Below, one piece after another: positions 12,235 through 24,047 of a stretch of 64,000 bases of DNA; the stretch's first letter is position 1, and each line of letters opens with the position of its first letter. The DNA lies in NCBI GenBank assembly GCA_021234155.1, contig JAJEKV010000132.1, forward strand, positions 1-64,000, written 5' to 3'. The notes under the pieces were generated by a model that was given only the letters and a program-made list of their open reading frames with translations, had not been told where the DNA came from and did no database searches. Made by a program: the position numbers and the translations under genes. The DNA comes from Isoetes taiwanensis. Its lineage: Eukaryota > Streptophyta > Lycopodiopsida > Isoetales > Isoetaceae.

Positions 12235-13992
12235 GTAATCTTGGGTTCTTCATCAAAGATGCGACAAGGGAGATGCGATATGAATTTACTATCATGGTAG
12301 TATAATTGTCTCTTCCTCTGTATCAAGTCACCAAACCTTGGCCTTAACGTGTTTGGCGTTCTATGGTAATTGCAGAGTGCGGATATTGACGAGCATTCTA
12401 TAAGAAAAAACAACCTAGAAGATCTTGTAATGGCAGTCGTGGAAGCAAAGGTTAATAGTACATAATTTCTTTACGAGCACAAGTTCTTTTCTTGGCATCA
12501 CTGCAGAGCAGAAAGGAGAGATTTATCCATGCCATTTGATCATAACTTAGATTCATTGGCCTTCAACAATGTCTCTGATGAGCGTGGAAGTATGCATATG
12601 TTTGTTTCATTTGAGATAACGTATCATATGCTTCGTTTGTATGTTATAATGAAATGTGTTTAGAAAAATTGTTGTTTGGTTTGTTGTCAAAGAAGAGCAT
12701 GGATTATATACTTTATGGGATATATTGCCTCTACAAAAAGGGATTTCAAATTGAAAGTGCACGAGGAAAAGTTTTGAATGGTCTACGAAAAAAGAGAAGC
12801 CAGTTATCCAAATTGAAGAAAAGTTTAAAAGTACAAATCTGAGCAGTGTGTATTTTTTAAAAGCATTTCACTTGATTGTTGTTTCTTTCAAAATGTGAAG
12901 CCTCTTAATCTTGTTAACTAATACCGTCTTTGTGTAGCATCTTAATGTACAGCAAATAGAATGTGAAGTGGAGGGCATTTTATTTGGGCATATGGTGTTT
13001 TAATGTGAGTGAGCCTTTCTCAAAACAGGCTGACTGTATTTTGCAAAGGCTCAAGATGCTTGATACTTCATTGGTGGGGAACCAATAGTCCTAATCACAG
13101 CAGATCAGGTCAAATCCTCTTTCTACACAAGAAACAAACTGTTCTGGGCCGCAGACTCGTTCCTAACAGGCATTCCCTTATGTTTGCCAGGTTGTGTTGC
13201 ATGAAGGCGTTATAAGAGAGAAGCCCTTGGATGAGGACGAAGCTCGTCTGTTTATTGAGGGTACAGTGCTATGTTGTTAACTGTGCATTAAGGAAAGGAA
13301 GCATGGGAGTTCTCGAATTGTGATTTATATATGAAATCCCTCTTCATAATAGAATGTGTATTGGAAGTTGTAGCCATGCTAGACGAATTTATGTCGAGTA
13401 TTATGTTAAAATGTCTGTAGGGTGTCAAAGGTAAATGTCTGAACTAATATTAGATTTTTGCACCATCTAATATGGTTCAATTTCAGTATATTCCAGATCG
13501 TCAGCAAGCACAATAAGTGGAATTGTTGCTGTCAATTTGGAAAATGGCTTAAGAAAAGGTGGCATAGATAAAGCTGAGGTACATATAGTATTTTCTATGC
13601 ATATTAGTGAAATTGTATGTCACTTGAAATGCTCAGAGCATTTACTAGATCTATTTTCATCCTATACCAAAACAAGTGGTTGGTAAGTAACTTGATTTGG
13701 CAATTAATTTTAGGCTGCATATACGAAGTATCTTCACACTTGATAGATTAAAGAAGGTTCGGTTTTCTATGTAGCAGGGGGTCTTTTGGTTGAGCACCCC
13801 CTTGTCTCACCATTAGTAGAAGCAATGGTAAGAGAGTTCAAGGAACACATAATTTAGAGAGTATATAATTTTCTGGATCCTCTTTTCTAGGCTTATATGT
13901 ATTTTTGTTACTTACAGGTTGGTTCTCTTGATAGTGTAATGGGTCTTCCCAAGGATCTCACCACTTCTCTCATCCACGAGGTATTACAATAA
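12235..13992 (+). pseudogene. Maf-like nucleotide pyrophosphatase gene, decayed
   Basis: Maf-family proteins hydrolyse non-canonical or dTTP/UTP nucleotides. Visible exons, bounded by GT/AG sites: 12235-12296 (VILGSSSK, the family's N-terminal signature), 12376-12450 (SADIDEHSIRKNNLEDLV), part of about 13050-13108 (IVLITADQ), 13191-13260 (VVLHEGVIREKPLDEDEA), 13487-13578 (NLENGLRKGGIDKAE), 13714-13827 (VFYVAGGLLVEHPL) and 13918-13992 (VGSLDSVMGLPKDL, then stop TAA). The order matches plant Maf-like proteins of about 200 residues. Damage: the first exon changes frame between SSSK and EMRYEF, and the 13714 exon has two in-frame stops before the KEGSVFYVAGG segment. An exon for the middle part is not clear. 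It is probably a pseudogene, unless the base calls are wrong. Confidence 0.8.
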
Positions 13993-14589
13993 CGCCACCT
14001 TGCTAGCCTATGGGACATGATTGACGACTTGGGAATGTTCTTGTTCGAGTGTACACATGGAGGAGAAGCTGGTAAATTCTTGATATCCCTGTGTGAGCAA
14101 TACTCATAAAAAGATGTATATATACAAAGTCTTTGTACTACGTAGGGCCTGTATGAAGTTGGGGAGTATAAATTTGAATGTATGTACAATGTAGAGTGTA
14201 GATCTTTCATGTTTATACACATTAATATTCCCAAAGTATTGTATATATTCCTTAAGATCTCGTAAAGAATGTCATATACCTATGCAGTTAGTCGTACGAT
14301 GCAAAAAGGATCAATCTTTGTCAATCACCTTAAGGAGATATAGAATGTCATTATAATTTAGGGATCGTAGAGTTTTTGTACAATTTTCCATGAAACTAGC
14401 ATGATCTTGATAGACTTTCTAAATGATGGTTACTATAGAATGATCAAGAGATTGTTCCAAAATAGATTAAAGGAAGTTACGGGCACTCTATAAGAACCTT
14501 TCTCTTAGAGAGGTTCTTATGGTCGCCATGAACATTTTTCTTCCCCGACTCCTTTGTATTTGGTGTCATCTCTAAGGTGACTCTCTCTC

Positions 14590-15370
14590 TCTCTCTGATT
14601 TTTCTGATTGGAGACCTATCTCTCTATGTAATGCCTCCTATAAAATTTGTGCCAGCTCTGAGAATCAAGCCTTTCTTGCAAGATACCATAAATTTGAATC
14701 AACCTAACCTTTCTTTCTAAGAGATTCATTTTGGAGGATGATATTTTGGCTATGGAGGGTTTACATTGGAATAAAATAAGTGGCCAAGAATGTGTTCTTT
14801 TTAAATTGGACTAAAAAAAAAGCCTGGGACTTCATTGACTTTGCTATAACTAAAATTGCTTTTCCTTTGAAGCTAAGCTAATTAATTATTGGTCTCAATT
14901 CTAGAGCTAATTATGCAATTCTGATTAATGGCTTCCTTTCAAATTTCTTTCCTCTTCAAAGGGGTGTGAGACAAGGATGCTTTCTAGCTCCTTATCGCTT
15001 TTTAATTGTTGTTGTGCTTCTTACTAAAGTAGTGCTTTATCATAAAACTGAGGGTAATAGGGTAACGTTGAGTGTCTAAAGTTGCCTGATTCTGATAACT
15101 ATCTCTGTATTCTTCAATATGCTGATGACACTTTCTGTTTTCTCAAGGCTAATTATTCTAATGTGAATTTCTTCTTGGATATTCTCAATCAATTCTTTAA
15201 TGCTTCTGGTGTCTACCTTAACTTGCAAAAAAGTGTAACCATTGGTGATACTACTCGTAATACTATTGTTGGAATTGAGGTGCTAAAATCCAATGTTGCC
15301 TTTAAGCTTCTCGGAATGCCTCTTTCTATGGACCCCAATCACAAAGGTCTTTGGTCTTCACAAACTTAGC
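14590..15370 (+). mobile_element. L1-type LINE reverse transcriptase fragment
   Basis: Degraded plant L1-like RT. In order: SDWRPISLCNASYKI (about 14607-14650), GVRQGC (about 14965) and, in the open frame 15082-15369, LQYADDTFCFLKA, which carries the catalytic YADD box, followed by SGVYLNLQKS and KLLGMPLS. This is the usual palm-to-thumb order of L1 RTs. Several frames and stops separate the pieces and no endonuclease is visible, so it is a dead, 5'-truncated copy. Confidence 0.8.
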
Positions 15371-16839
15371 ATGGCATAACCATAATAAATCTAATAGTAG
15401 GGACTTTAAAATCCATTGTTTTGAGGTCATATATTCTGACATTGATCCAAATGTCATATCTGAGGTCAAAATATATAATTAACACAGAGCAACTCCTTGG
15501 ATTGGATTGTGTTACATGTATTGTAATAGATTTGAGTATATGATAAATAAATTACCCAAGTCCTTCAAGGGAAAAAAACACAATCAAAATTGGAAGCAAA
15601 ATTAGAACTCCGATTTCAATGTATTCATACCATAGATGAGTATGACGAGTTGATGCTGCTGCAAACTATTTTCCAAGGTGGTTTTACAACCTCACTGGGT
15701 ACTTTGAGGGCTTCATAAGGTTTCTAACATTAATGCCTTGATCTTAAGTTGAGCAATAACGTGTTCTTGATTTGTATTTCCAAATTTTGAATTGAAAAAG
15801 AAGTACCCACTTGTTAAGTACCCAGGGCTGGGACGTGCCGAAGGTAGTATACACTAACATGCTCCTACCTTGCCTCTTTTTGTGTATGCATCTCTGCACC
15901 CAAGCTTTCTATTAATGAGATATGATGTTCTTCAATTTGAGATTAATTCTATAGTTTCTTACGTCAAATGTTTGGTGGAGATCCAATCAAATGTTGGCAT
16001 CTCTTTGGAGTGTGATGCAGGTGCGAATTATAGTGCCTCCTCTAAGGATGTTATTTAGATAACTACCAATGTCCTTTCTTAGAAGTATTGTATTGTAGCT
16101 CTACAAAGCAATCCTCCTAGTATGCGTGCCAATCCTTTTGCATTAGGGCAAGATCCTCTGGCACGACCCTACACTGCCATGCCCAAAGTCACGGGTTCAA
16201 TGCTTTGTTGTAAAATTGGCCAAGTCATTATTAAGTTTGCGGGGGAAGGACCTACTTCAACTATGTACAGTAGTTGGGGGAGGTCCCATCAGGGTATGAA
16301 TTCCCAGGGATTGCCCTACAGGCAACCCAAAAAACTATCTACCAAGCATTCATTCAATAGTTTGAGAACTAGGGATGAATGTCCTAGTCAAAATGTGGCA
16401 TACAAACAAGGAAAAAGGTGAAAGATAAAAGGAGCTCAAGTTGCCTTTTTATAAAGGCACGCTGCCTTCCTAATATAGGCAACTTCGCTAACACATGTGA
16501 TGCCAAACCAGTGTCTATCTTTGGTTCTTCATAGTGAATGTGTCAAGCATGCATACATCTCTTTTATGCCGCCATTTTGTGGCAGTAATGGCATGTGGAC
16601 AACTTGGTCATACATAGTTTCTTAGAAAACCATAAAAAACCACATCTCAATAAAACACTACGTTAAAAAACACCACCTTAAAAAACAACATCCCTTCACA
16701 AAACCATACCGCCTGAGAAAATATTCCAATTGCACATCACAAACTTTTTCAAATGTAACCAAAGCCGATAAGGGACTATGAACTTTAACATTCATATTCA
16801 ATTCACTACAAACCAAAAATCAGGAATTGTCTTGATATT
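15371..16839. other. Intergenic stretch with no assignable gene
   Basis: The longest open frame, 16122-16421 (99 codons), has no motif I recognise. A box-B-like GGTTCAATGC at about 16195 follows a weak box-A-like word, so an old SINE is possible but unproven. The sequence between LINE and SMU1 end is otherwise AT-rich and featureless. Confidence 0.4.
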
Positions 16840-17205
16840 TTATGGCTTCCATAACTTCATTGTACTATCGTCACTATAAGTAACTAGCAAGTTTAGATGT
16901 GGATGGTGGCTTATCCCAATAATGTCCCTCTCATGCCCCTTGATAAGATGCTCAAGCTTTCCTGTTTGATTACTAAAGCAATATATGTTTCTGTCTTCCC
17001 CAACACAGTATATCCATTCCCCTTTAGGAGAAACACATGCAGCAACAAAATCTCCACCCTCTCTCTTGCCAGAAGAAAAACTTGTAACTACCTGGCCATG
17101 CAGGTCATGACATAAATAGAAGATGATGTGTTACAGACAATAACATGCTCCACATTTTGGGGCGATAAATGCACTGAATTTACAGCTGCATCTCCTCCCC
17201 TGAAG
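16840..17205 (-). pseudogene. SMU1: SMU1 C-terminal WD40 segment (displaced by a 5.1-kb insertion)
   Basis: Minus-strand continuation of the SMU1 last exon. It encodes the last WD40 blades: GGDAAVNSVHLSPQNVEHV at the start, then [24 protein letters not shown] and finally STMKLWKP with stop TAA at 16840-16842. This C-terminus is diagnostic of SMU1. One base is missing where the strand reads ATGACCTGCATGG; an extra C would keep the frame through the family's TLxGQVV segment, so the copy as read is frameshifted. The upstream part of the same exon resumes at 22299, across a TIR element flanked by CCCTGAAG on both sides. Confidence 0.9.
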
Positions 17206-17711
17206 CCCGGGGGGTTCACCTCTTTTTCCCGTACAAAACATGTGCGTGGGCGATGAAGGGGTTTTTTTGCGTTTTTGAAGTACGTATACTTAAGGTGTCT
17301 CCCACGTTTTGGCGCCGGAGGAGCTGTATTTCCACGGTTTGAGGAGGGTTTTCCTGCTGCAGGGTATGCAGTTAGAATACGTTAAGGGGTTAGATGCTTT
17401 GCTGGTTGCCATTTTGTTGGGGGTATGAACGGAATGGCCTTTTAAAAATGTTGAACGGAATGGCATAGTCTTCCTTTTCATATGCATCTTTCTCTTTTTT
17501 TCTTTCGGTTTTTAGCGTATTATAATCTTTTCTTGATTTTTGCAATTTTGTGGTTATAAGTCGAACTTCGGTACTCTTGACACATGTAAGATGCTATGTA
17601 GCGATTTATCATCATCTAGTTTCTTAATTCATTGGAATCATCTACGATATGGGAGCTCTCATAATTCCACAAAGTCAAAACCTTACACAAAAAATGGAAA
17701 CATAGGTCTTG

Positions 17712-18050
17712 ATGGAGCGCAAGGACTGGAGTAATGTGGTTCATGGGTATAGCATGGAGCGGAGAAGAATGTTGATATTTTTAAAGGCGGATGCTGGCGA
17801 GGTTTTGGATAGGTTGGGGCTTAAAGATGTTGTAGGTCTCAAGGAGAAAATTGATAGTGGGAAACAAGTTAATATGAAGCTGATTTGAAGTTAGCAAAAG
17901 CGGGAGTTGGAGGAGATTATGGGCAAGGGTGATAGCATCCGGGTCAAGTATATGGACGAGAATTATGCGAGGAAGAAAATGAAACTTTGAAACACGGTGT
18001 GAGAAGCGGCAAAACTTGGGAGTGTTCAACAACATTGCCTCCTAAGGATG
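17712..18050 (+). other. Coding-like fragment inside the 5.1-kb TIR element, unrecognised
   Basis: From about 17712 the plus strand reads MERKDWSNVVHGYSMERR, then ILK/FLKADAGEVLDRLGLKD and VGLKEKIDSGKQVN before a stop near 17888; related coding-like sequence continues out of frame. It has the look of an alpha-helical, charged protein segment. I cannot name a family. It could be captured host exon sequence or a decayed transposon product. Confidence 0.3.
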
Positions 18051-21000
18051 GGAGTGGTTTGCATGCCATGCACAGTTTCACGGCGCTTGTCGCGGTATTC
18101 TGAGGTTTGATCTTCTTTTGAACTTAGGTAGTTGCATTTCAATATGTTTTGGCTCGGCTTGATTATTATTATATTGCTTGAGGTCTTTCCGGCCTAGATT
18201 ATTTTATCTTGATTTCTATTTGGATTTGGGGCCTCCCCTCATGTGTGTTTATAGGGCGTGGCCTCTCGCCAAGCTCTCTTAGCACCTGAAAGCAGGAGGA
18301 TGATTTGAGGATGTTGTTGGACCAATTGGGAAACTTTCCTTTCGAGGATTTGAAATTTATCCAATCTATGAAGGAGAATGCGATTACTGGCGAGAAACCA
18401 GAGGTGCATATGTGAGATATTTATCTCTTTAGGTGATTTTCTAGCTCATCATATCTTGGTGCTTACGACTAGCTTATTCTGATGAAGAAATGCTGAATTC
18501 TATATGTACAAAGTGGGGCCTTAGTCTAAACAAGTTCTTGTGGTATGCATTTACTCCTTTTTTGTTGCGTTTTAAGATTATGCACAACCTTCAAATTAGT
18601 GTCTCGGATGGTATTTATGTACATACTCAAATATCGGTTTTCAAATGCGGATATTAGTTGAGGTCACAAACCATATTGCATAATCTTGTATCTTTGGATA
18701 GGCGGTGCAGCCCGTTGCCATTTAAGGATAATTAGCATCCCTTTGTCAATCAAACCGGTTAGGAGACTCTTCTTAATCATCAATATCATTAGGTTAGTCT
18801 TTTTTCCACAGGAAGCGTTAGAAAACTTGCGATTTATTTGGGGGAGGTTCGTATCCCTTGATTATTGGCGGTGGTGGAGTGCGAGGGTAATGAAGGCGAT
18901 TACGTGTGTAAAATAGTTTACGGCGAGGGGGATACTTTGTATGTCGTGTGAGAAATAATTTGGAAAGATTATTTGGAGGGATCTAAATCTTCTCAACTGA
19001 TTGCCACCGGCTCCCATCACGGAAAAGGGGTATTGTCACCGTGGTTTAATAAGTTATCGAGAAGGGACTCTACATCTAGAGGATAATTGCATGCCTGCTT
19101 TGTTTATGGGGAGAATGTCCACTTCTTTGTTATGGACATGGTGAATTAAAAGTGGGTGGTGGAGGATTTGAGTGGTGTATCCTATAGGACAACCAAGAAA
19201 ATCCTATAGGACACATTAGGCCTTCCACGAAAATAGCTTAAATATCCCGTTTTATCTTGGATTTGCATATCACGGATGCTAGTACATGATATCAAGTTTA
19301 GATCTTCAAATGGAAATCGGCTTTGTTGACATAAGAAATATATTTGGAGCTTGTGATCAAGCATAAAACAATGGCTATAGGGCGCCAATAAGCGAGGTTT
19401 GATATGTTGATTGGCTTGTCAATGCGATGGGAAAACATTACTTCATCTCGATTTAGTTTATAGTAGAATTAGCAATGCTTCATCTCAGTTGCTATGAATA
19501 AAAATAAATCGGCTTCTATTGCGAAAATAACAATAGGAATATGGCTAAAAATAATATGGCCTTTATTGTGAACTTAACGGTGGGGCTTTTATTGTTCTTT
19601 GGCTTTATTAATGGTACTTTATTCTAAATATATAATTGTTAATAAGGTTCAATAGTAGAGTATTGCCTCGGTCTAAAGACCTCTATATATTGGGTTTTTA
19701 GAAAGCAAACTTAGGTCCCAATAGGAAATAGTATTTCCTTTATTTAGAAAGTTTGTACACATCATCATGGTATTTTATTGGCTACATAATGTGGCTAGTT
19801 ACAAATGCCATTTGAAATACATGATAAACATTGCCATTGTTGATGGCATTTAAAAATCTGATTTTATTTGGAAAATTGCTTATTACTGCTGTATGTGGTG
19901 TCATTGCGTTCTTCATGTGCCAAGCAAAAATGTACTCTGATTCTTCCAGCCGATATTATCTCTCTAGTCCACTTTTTCCAGTCATGTTCTCTTGTGTTCT
20001 TTGGATATTTTATATCGCACATTTTCATGCGGTATCTTAATTTTGCCCGCTATATAAGATAAAATTTGCGACTAGTTCTTTTATTGTCCATGATTGAGTA
20101 ATCAAATCTATGTTCTTCTCTGAGGTTTATGAAATGACAATAGAATCGATCATGTTATGCTATTGTCAAGATTGTTCGATGCATGATGGTAAGGCCATGT
20201 TTGCTCCCAAGGGTCTTTTCGACGCATTTCGATGGGAATAAAGGATAGCATGCAATTCTTGCTTTTCGTTGTGTTTGTAAAATATGTTGCGAGTTCACGG
20301 TCTTATTAAATTCATATAGACCTTTACCCATGTTGTGGGCTGTATAAAAATGCATTTCCTAAAGGTTTGAAGGTAAGCTCCTAGTTCTAGTTCTGCATGC
20401 GATTGTGATTATTTATATGGAATGTCATTAAAGTTCATATTATCATTTTACTTGGTGTTGCTAACATTCTGGCCTGGTGGAAATTGTGGGAATTGCTTGC
20501 TCGATCGCCAAGCAAATTCTAAAATCCACCTCTATACTATCGGCTAGAAATATATTATCAGCTATTAGTCATCTAATGATGGAGAATATAATGGGATTGA
20601 TTTGCAAGATCATGGTTCAAGTTAATCCCCAAAGTTGGTGGGCATTTTGTTATGAATGGGTCAGCTTCACCCGAGTTATATGGACTTGTCGTGAGTTATA
20701 TAAACTTGTCGGATTGTTGCAAGAAAACACGAATTTTGTGAGCTTTCCAACTTGCCTTTTTATGCCGGTTTCATGGTTGGAGGAGCAACTTGTAAATCGG
20801 GCTTGGTGGTGTTACGCTGCAGTGTCATCTTGGCGGGAGCCAGTTATGCACAGGAATCTTTGCCATTTTGTGTTGCGGTCATTGTGAGGCTTCTCAACTT
20901 GTGGAGGCGAGAGGCGGCAATTGTTATGGGCCTAATCGGGATAAAAGCGGCTTGTGCTTGTTGGTGATCACCATCGGCTACCGGCTACTATAATTAGTAA

Positions 21001-21059
21001 TGTAAGGAAAAATCTTTTCTTTGTAGTGCAATATTATTGATTTCAAAGTTTCTATTTGG

Positions 21060-21377
21060 ATGGGGACGGTGGCAGGGACTGCGGATATGATAGGAGCCTT
21101 TTCGAGAGATTACAAATCTTTGGAACATCCTATCAGCGTGCTAAATACCCGATGCAGAATGCATCCTTCTATATGCACATTTCCAAATACCCAGTTCTAC
21201 AATGGTGAAGCGCAAAATGGACAAGCGTGGAAAAAAATAATATTTTTGGAGTCACTCATGTATGGACCATATAAATTTATCAATACTATTAATGGTGTTG
21301 AGATGGAGGATGAAGGGCATAGCAAACAAAATGTAATAGAGGTTGAGATTTTTGGTGTATGTTTTACAAAAACTTGA
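21060..21377 (+). pseudogene. Captured fragment of a Sen1/UPF1-like superfamily 1 helicase
   Basis: Open frame of 105 codons. It includes SVLNTRCRMHPSICTFPN, matching the conserved helicase C-domain block of Sen1/MAGATAMA3-type RNA helicases, where YRMHP is near-invariant and is followed by FPN-x-x-FY. Downstream MYGPYKFINTINGVE and EGHSKQNVIEVE also fit that family. The upstream Walker A and DEAA-type motifs are absent, so only an internal exon is present. The Tyr of YRMHP is Cys here. It lies inside the TIR element interrupting SMU1 and is best explained as transduplicated host sequence. Confidence 0.7.
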
Positions 21378-22298
21378 AGAAGGTAATGACCTGAATCATT
21401 GCATGATTGTCTTTATGGATTCTTTGTTACAATTGTTAAGACTTGAAAAACCAAGGCACACTTATAGTTCCTTGATATAAGCTCTTGTTCTTTGAATTAA
21501 CTCTTTATAATAATTCTAGTCTACAAACCTTGATTGATTTATTTTCTTTGGCATTCGTGAGGGCTCGCTTATAAGCGGTGCAGTGCCGATCTTTGGGATT
21601 TGAGACATCAATCCTCTTCATCAGGTCCCTATGGTGTAGCATCCTTGCTTTGATTTAATTAACTATCTAATAACCGCATCTCAGCATCGATAATTGGTTA
21701 GTATATTGTTTAAGATTTGAGAGAACAATCTTCTTCACCATATCCCAATAAAGATTCTTTGGGATTCTTAATTTGATACTTGCTCATATTGAATACCGGG
21801 ATTAGTGTGTTGGGCACAGGTAGCGCCGGAGGGAGACAATCTCAAACTCTAGTGAGTGCTAGTTTTTGGAGTAAGCGTTTTTGGAGTTCTTAGCCTTCAT
21901 GTCAAGGAGCTCTACAGTCCTCTAGTCCTATGCAACCACTCTACAGGCACAAAAGAAATCCCAGATGTGCAATTTGGCTGAAATCAAGTTCAACTAATAT
22001 GAATTTAGCATTGGTATGCAACCAACCTTGTGGAGCTTGCAAAATTTGGAGGTTGAATGTAAATGTAAGGTAGAGGGTAGGCTACATTAGTGATATATTG
22101 ACGTAAAAATACGGTTAAGGGTAGGGTCAATGGGGATTGGACTAGGCGTAAAAGTATGGAATCAGGTATTATTTTTCACCAACACCAGACTGTATACATA
22201 GGGGTTTCTGTGGGGGGCGAGCCGTATACGGAGGGGTTTCTCCCGACCCCTGGAACGCACATGCCATATCCCCTTTACATAGAGGTGAACCCCCCGGG

Positions 22299-22481
22299 CC
22301 CTGAAGGGAGTTGGAGGCTTGAATGTGCGGACACAGTCTGTGCTTTTGAGATCCCAAACCTTTACCGAGCCATCACTTGAAGCAGTGACAACCCGGCCTC
22401 CTTCGCTTGTAAACACAGCATCGTTCACATAAGATGAGTGCCCTCGAAACTCCTTCAGCATTTTCCCATATTTTAGGCCGT
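22299..22481 (-). pseudogene. SMU1: SMU1 WD40 segment between two insertions
   Basis: Encodes [35 protein letters not shown] and TFKPPTPFR, a complete WD40 blade in the order known for SMU1. It is cut at 22298 by the 5.1-kb TIR element and at 22482 by the CACTA-type MITE, and keeps one copy of each target duplication. Conservation is high, so the insertions look recent relative to any loss of selection. Confidence 0.92.
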
Positions 22482-22634
22482 CACTACAAGGGATAGTCGA
22501 CCTTCAACGACGTCTAGAGGTCGTTGAACGACGTCAAATCGTCGAGGAACGACGACAACGTCGTTTGACGACGGTGACAGGGCTTCGTTTGGACGTCGTA
22601 ATAGACGTCGTAACAGGGCTTCGATTTTGTAGTG
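22482..22634. mobile_element. CACTA-type MITE, 153 bp, in SMU1 exon
   Basis: Begins CACTACAAGGGATAG and ends ...ATTTTGTAGTG, i.e. CACTA/TAGTG ends typical of the CACTA (En/Spm) superfamily. It is flanked by the 3-bp duplication CGT (22479-22481 and 22635-22637), the expected size. The interior is full of ACGTC/GACGT words. Excising it with one CGT restores [15 protein letters not shown] of SMU1. The insertion adds 156 bases, a multiple of three, but brings an in-frame TGA, so it would truncate SMU1 after about three WD40 blades. Confidence 0.93.
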
Positions 22635-22637
22635 CGT

Positions 22638-23433
22638 GTAATCTGGCAGTGCCGTCATATGATGTGCTCAATATTTGACTGCTATCGCTAGAGAATAAAA
22701 TACTTGTTACACCTTGCGTATGTGCCTTCTCAAACCTTCTTACGCATTGCCCAGTCCGTATTCTCCATACCTTAATCTTCCCATCGTGAGACCCAGATGC
22801 AAGCATTTCTGCATCTCTGCTAAAAGCAATGCATAACACAGCATCATCGTGCATCATAAATGCATCATTTGCTTGGTATTGCAAATCCTTCTTCAGCTTT
22901 CCACTGAGGAAATCCCACACCTCTATAAAGCCATCAACAGAAGATGACACTAAGTATTGACCATCGGGAGAAAAGCGCGCACATTCGGGGTGACTTTGCT
23001 TCCCAAATTTTATCGAATGCTGGAGGGTTGTCGGGTAAGCCTCCTCTTCATCGGATTTGAGGGAAGCTGCACCTTTAAATAAATCGAACTGCGCCCCAGG
23101 AGGCAAAATTCCTTGATGCTGCTGCCATTTTAAAGCTTGCCCAATTAATGCCATTAACCTGGACGGTGGTACGACTGCTAGTTCCATAGAAATGGCTTGG
23201 GAAATCTGTGCTCTGCGCTTCTCCTTAGATGATCCTTGATAAGCCTCACGGGGATCAAAATATGTTCGAGCAAGAATATTTTCAAGGCCCAAGTACCTGC
23301 CAGGTTGGTCTTGCTTCATATACCCCATGGCCTGTGTTTGGCGTAAAATTGCCCTTGCTGTGTCCATCTCACCTAGTTCTATCATTTCCAGCACAATCTG
23401 CTCATACAGGTCCTCCAGCTTCTTTCTAGGAAG
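22638..23433 (-). pseudogene. SMU1: SMU1 second visible exon (CTLH region and first WD40 blades)
   Basis: SMU1 works with RED/IK in spliceosome activation and splice-site choice in the nucleus. The exon opens after a TTTCAAG acceptor at 23434 with [20 protein letters not shown], then [60 protein letters not shown], and [20 protein letters not shown]. It ends at the MITE in TARLH. Between the LisH exon (37236-37433) and this exon, about 16 residues found in Arabidopsis SMU1 are not accounted for; they may be a micro-exon in the intron that I could not find, or lost. Otherwise the frame is fully open for 265 codons. Confidence 0.95.
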
Positions 23434-23488
23434 CTTGAAACGTACAACTTATTAGTATCTTGCATCCAGTGACGTTGTTTATGTATTA

Positions 23489-23602
23489 GATAATTTTTCG
23501 GACGGAAGGGATTCCGCTGATAATTTTCGGCGGGCGCCCGAGCAGGGCGGCCGAAAAAATTTTCCGGCGGATCCCACCGTAAAAAATTATCAAGTATCTC
23601 TG
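23489..23602. repeat. Imperfect fold-back repeat in SMU1 intron
   Basis: Left arm starts GATAATTTTTCGG and right arm ends CCGTAAAAAATTATC. The arms are about 45 nt and GC-rich inside (GGCGGGCGCCC against AGGGCGGCC). Could be a small MITE; ends and target duplication are not clear. Confidence 0.5.
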
Positions 23603-24047
23603 CTTTGGGGCGAATACGTCTGAAATTTATTTTCCGGTGGGGCCATTTTTCCGGCGAAGGCGATGGCGATGCCTTTCTATGCATTTGGGGCTTTCTTTGC
23701 ATTTAGGCGATGGCGGATGATGCTATGGCGGCAAGAGGCAAAAACAAAAACGACTATGGCGAGCGAGAGGGAGCAAGAACGGCTATGGCAAAGTTGGGTC
23801 TTCAAAAATCGTCTCCATGGAGCATAAACCAGCTATGGCAGAGGGATCAAGAACACAAACCCACATGAGCATTCAATAAAGCCAAAAGCGGCGGTTTAAG
23901 CTCGATCTGCACCACCTTGGAGCAAATCAGGAGGCGGATGTGGGAGCTCCGCGGTTCCGACATTCAAATGGAATGGTAAACTTCGTTAGATAGCGCAAAG
24001 CAGCCCACTTCATTAAAGCGGCGGCTATGGAGGTCTGCCCGGCCCGG

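Larger units (their letters stand above)
17206..22298. mobile_element. TIR DNA transposon with 8-bp target duplication, inserted in SMU1 exon
   Basis: Left end CCCGGGGGGTTCACCTCT at 17206. The right end at 22298 is its perfect 18-bp inverted complement, with weaker similarity (CATGTGCGT) further in. The 8-bp CCCTGAAG is duplicated at 17198-17205 and 22299-22306. Removing the element and one target copy joins [10 protein letters not shown] to GDAAVNSVHL of SMU1 in frame, proving the insertion borders. An 8-bp duplication is typical of hAT elements (also P and some others), but the TIR does not look like classical CAGGG hAT ends and I see no transposase, so the superfamily is open. The 5.1-kb interior is AT-rich and holds at least one gene fragment, of helicase type (21060-21377), making it a non-autonomous, gene-carrying (Pack-type) element. 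Confidence 0.9.

Noticed and set aside
16190-16205. Possible SINE or tRNA from a box-B-like GGTTCAATGC
   Set aside because: Box A is poor, there is no cloverleaf and no second copy in the window.
18390-18420. Zinc-finger linker (TGEKPE) in the 5.1-kb TIR element
   Set aside because: Isolated match without C2H2 pairs around it; chance.
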